Positions 4,898-6,182 of a stretch of DNA of 6,182 nt are shown here, one piece after another. The stretch's first letter is position 1, and each line of letters begins with the position of its first letter. The stretch is from positions 1-6,182 of the forward strand of contig JAUYTF010000044.1 in NCBI GenBank assembly GCA_030695285.1, read 5' to 3'. The DNA comes from Eubacteriales bacterium. Its GTDB lineage: Bacteria > Bacillota > Clostridia > Christensenellales > CAG-138. The position numbers were made by a program, and so were the translations under genes. The notes under the pieces are model-generated. The model saw nothing but the letters and a program-made list of their open reading frames with translations, was not told the origin of the DNA and ran no database searches.

Positions 4898-5325
4898 ATC
4901 AAAAATTGCGAGGGCGGCATCCGTCATAGCTTTATGGAATTGACGGACTCCATGCGAGAAACTGCAAAAAGACGGAGTTTTTCAGGTGATTGGTGACGAC
5001 AGCGATGCGGTACTGCGGCATAAAATACGGAAACATATGGAGAGCGCCTGCCGATATTGAAGGAAAACACGGCTTATTACGCGCGTCATGCGCAATCTTC
5101 ACCAAATATATGATACACCGATTTATCAAGCAAGGCAAATGTTTCGTCACAAATTTTCCTGAGAAATATTTCTTTTCGGGCGCTCAAAACGGGATGCAGG
5201 AAATTATGCAGCTTATCCTGCAATTATGCGCCGGGAAAAATGCAATTCGCGATTTTTTTTGAAGGAAATCCGTAATGGGAGATTTTTTTCGGGCTGTCGC
5301 CCAATAGGAAAAACATCAGGCAACG
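4898..5325. other. Intergenic stretch without a convincing gene
   Basis: This is A/T-rich DNA between the sugar-binding protein terminator and the pckG leader repeats. Besides the candidate promoter at 5105-5133 it contains a perfect 12-bp palindrome AGAAATATTTCT (5162-5173). It also has an inverted pair TGCAGGA/TCCTGCA (5195-5201, 5216-5222) interleaved with two AATTATGC direct repeats exactly 20 bp apart (5202-5209, 5222-5229). A GGGC-TGTC-GCCC hairpin at 5290-5301 has no downstream U-tract on either strand. Open frames of 70-90 codons exist on both strands but lack family resemblance. Confidence 0.6.
5105..5133 (-). promoter_or_regulatory. Candidate promoter for pckG
   Basis: Minus-strand -35 TTGCTT (5128-5133), 17-bp spacer and -10 TATATT (5105-5110, five of six). 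Initiation near 5098 would give a leader of about 385 nt that includes all three tandem repeats. A start nearer the gene, for example from the TATAAC at 4878-4883 or TATACT at 4805-4810, cannot be excluded. Confidence 0.45.
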
Positions 5326-5354
5326 AAAAACGGAGGGGGTACGCCCTCCGTTTT
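5326..5354 (-). terminator. Rho-independent terminator of the sugar-binding protein gene
   Basis: CGGAGGG (5331-5337) and CCCTCCG (5344-5350) form a 7-bp GC-rich stem around a 6-nt loop, extended by A-T pairs to about 11 bp. TTTTT follows on the minus strand (5326-5330). TTTT also follows on the plus strand, so it may work in both directions. It lies 37 nt after the stop codon at 5392-5394. Confidence 0.93.
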
Positions 5355-5391
5355 CACATGGTCAGGTTTTAGTTTGGAGGAGACAGGAGCA

Positions 5392-6182
5392 TCAATCGTA
5401 GACGAGCAGCGCGATGGCCGGTTCGTCAATGTTCGTTGCGTTGTACCACTGCGCGCCGGTGTCCACATCGGCAACGGCTTCGCCCATGGCTGCTTTATAC
5501 GCCAGCTCGACGGCCTTGTAGCCGATCTGGTACGGATCCTGCGTGACCGAGCCGTAGAACCAGCCATTGCGAATGGCGTTCTTCTGCGCGGTGCCGGCAT
5601 CGAAGCCAGCCACGACGAGGTCGGCATACTTGCCGCCGTCGGCTAAGTCTTCACCGTCTGCGGTCGCTGCGAGCAAGCCCACGACTGCACCTTCATTGGA
5701 GCAGAAGAGCGCGCCGATGCCCGAGGTTGCGAGCAGGGAGTTCGCGGAGGTCTGCAGGGAGGTTGCTTCCGTCGTTGCGGAGACTTCCACGCGGATAATG
5801 ATCGCAGCGCCGTCAACCTTGGCTTCCCACTTGGTGTGGCCTTCCACAGAGACGAGGCCCGGCTGGTAGGTTTCCGCGATTTCCGTCATCTTGTTGACGA
5901 AGCCTGTGGTGCGGCCGGTGACGGAGGCGGAGACCGCATCCTGGCTCAGGCAGCCGATCACGAGGGGGTTTTCCGGGGTTGCAGCCTGCATCTTGGCGAC
6001 GAGGTCGGCATTTTCGCCAAACTTCTCGGCGGCGAGCGCTGCTGCGTTTTCGTTGTTGGTGGAAGCGGTGGCTTTCACAGCGCCGGTTTTGTCATCCGGA
6101 ACGCCGGAGTCAAAGCCGATGACCGGAATGCCCTTTTCAACGCACTCTTCGAGGATCTCGGTAACGGCCTCGGTGGAGAGAG
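5392..6182 (-). CDS. Sugar ABC transporter substrate-binding protein (5' end cut off by the window edge)
   Basis: The frame enters from the right edge and ends at TGA 5392-5394, showing the last 262 residues of a protein normally 310-370 aa. The signal peptide and most of the N-terminal lobe are missing. Visible features fit the Peripl_BP_4 (ribose/galactose-type) fold: IPVIGFDSG near the start, STNNENAAALAAEKF, the hinge-proximal LFCSNEGAVVGLLAA, VVAGFDAG, and the C-terminal SVTQDPYQIGYKAVELAYKA typical of these proteins. It would capture a sugar or related small molecule outside the membrane and deliver it to an ABC permease. The ligand cannot be told, and permease and ATPase genes are not in the window. 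It is the last gene of its transcript. A GTG at 6076-6078 is internal, not the start: the family sequence continues upstream of it to the window edge. Confidence 0.93.
   Translation of the reverse strand, partial: LSTEAVTEILEECVEKGIPVIGFDSGVPDDKTGAVKATASTNNENAAALAAEKFGENADLVAKMQAATPENPLVIGCLSQDAVSASVTGRTTGFVNKMTEIAETYQPGLVSVEGHTKWEAKVDGAAIIIRVEVSATTEATSLQTSANSLLATSGIGALFCSNEGAVVGLLAATADGEDLADGGKYADLVVAGFDAGTAQKNAIRNGWFYGSVTQDPYQIGYKAVELAYKAAMGEAVADVDTGAQWYNATNIDEPAIALLVYD

Noticed and set aside
4715..4927. 71-residue N-terminal extension of PckG
   Set aside because: The extension is made of the tandem DNA repeats, has no family counterpart, and the ATG at 4712-4714 has a good ribosome binding site.
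4932..5150. 72-codon minus-strand frame beginning with GTG upstream of pckG
   Set aside because: An AGGA lies 6 nt before the GTG, but the candidate pckG promoter lies inside the frame and the sequence has no recognisable domain.
5143..5160. Rex- or CRP-like site TTTGTGACGAAACATTTG
   Set aside because: The halves TTTGTG and CATTTG are not inverted repeats, so it does not match either palindromic consensus.
5290..5301. GGGC-TGTC-GCCC hairpin as a terminator
   Set aside because: On the minus strand it is followed by As and on the plus strand the Ts come before it, so neither direction has a U-tract.

Overview
All four recognisable genes lie on the minus strand, so transcription runs from high to low coordinates. 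They read as a stretch of ordinary bacterial chromosome with unusually busy intergenic regions. Good Shine-Dalgarno sites, sigma-70 style promoters, hairpin-plus-U terminators and a run of single-gene units suggest a Bacillota genome of moderate GC, perhaps a gut Clostridia or Negativicutes member. That assignment is inference from gene style; no phylogenetic marker was compared.

Layout in transcription order. (1) 6182-5392: the C-terminal 262 residues of a Peripl_BP_4-type sugar-binding protein of an ABC importer, cut by the window edge and closed by a strong terminator at 5326-5354. (2) 5391-4715: about 680 bp without a convincing gene. It holds a candidate promoter (5105-5133), small palindromes upstream of it, and three tandem 67-68 bp repeats just before the next gene. 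(3) 4714-2921: complete GTP-dependent phosphoenolpyruvate carboxykinase (pckG, 597 aa), followed by a 13-bp-stem terminator. (4) 2920-2467: a near-consensus promoter (TTGACA-17-TATAGT) and a leader of roughly 280 nt with a terminator-like hairpin close to its start. (5) 2466-2194: a 90-aa protein with two zinc ribbons (CxxC...CxxC and CxxC-x17-CxxC). (6) 2217-1911: the 3' end of that gene and its GNRA-loop terminator occur three times in tandem. (7) 1824-1354: a 156-aa helical protein resembling the Imm-5-like 'putative immunity protein' family, with a TATAAT -10. (8) 1353-944: a 23-bp direct repeat, a candidate promoter overlapped by a perfect palindrome, and a structured leader. (9) 943-1: a DEAD-box RNA helicase lacking its C-terminus at the window edge.

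The genes do not form a pathway. Sugar import and PEP carboxykinase both touch central carbon metabolism but are separated by a terminator. The helicase and the zinc-ribbon gene each have a long leader with a terminator-like hairpin, which suggests control after transcription initiation. I found no CRISPR array, transposase, tRNA, rRNA or clear novel multi-gene system. The least explained material is in the leaders and repeats: the helicase leader, the pckG leader repeats and the triplicated terminator.
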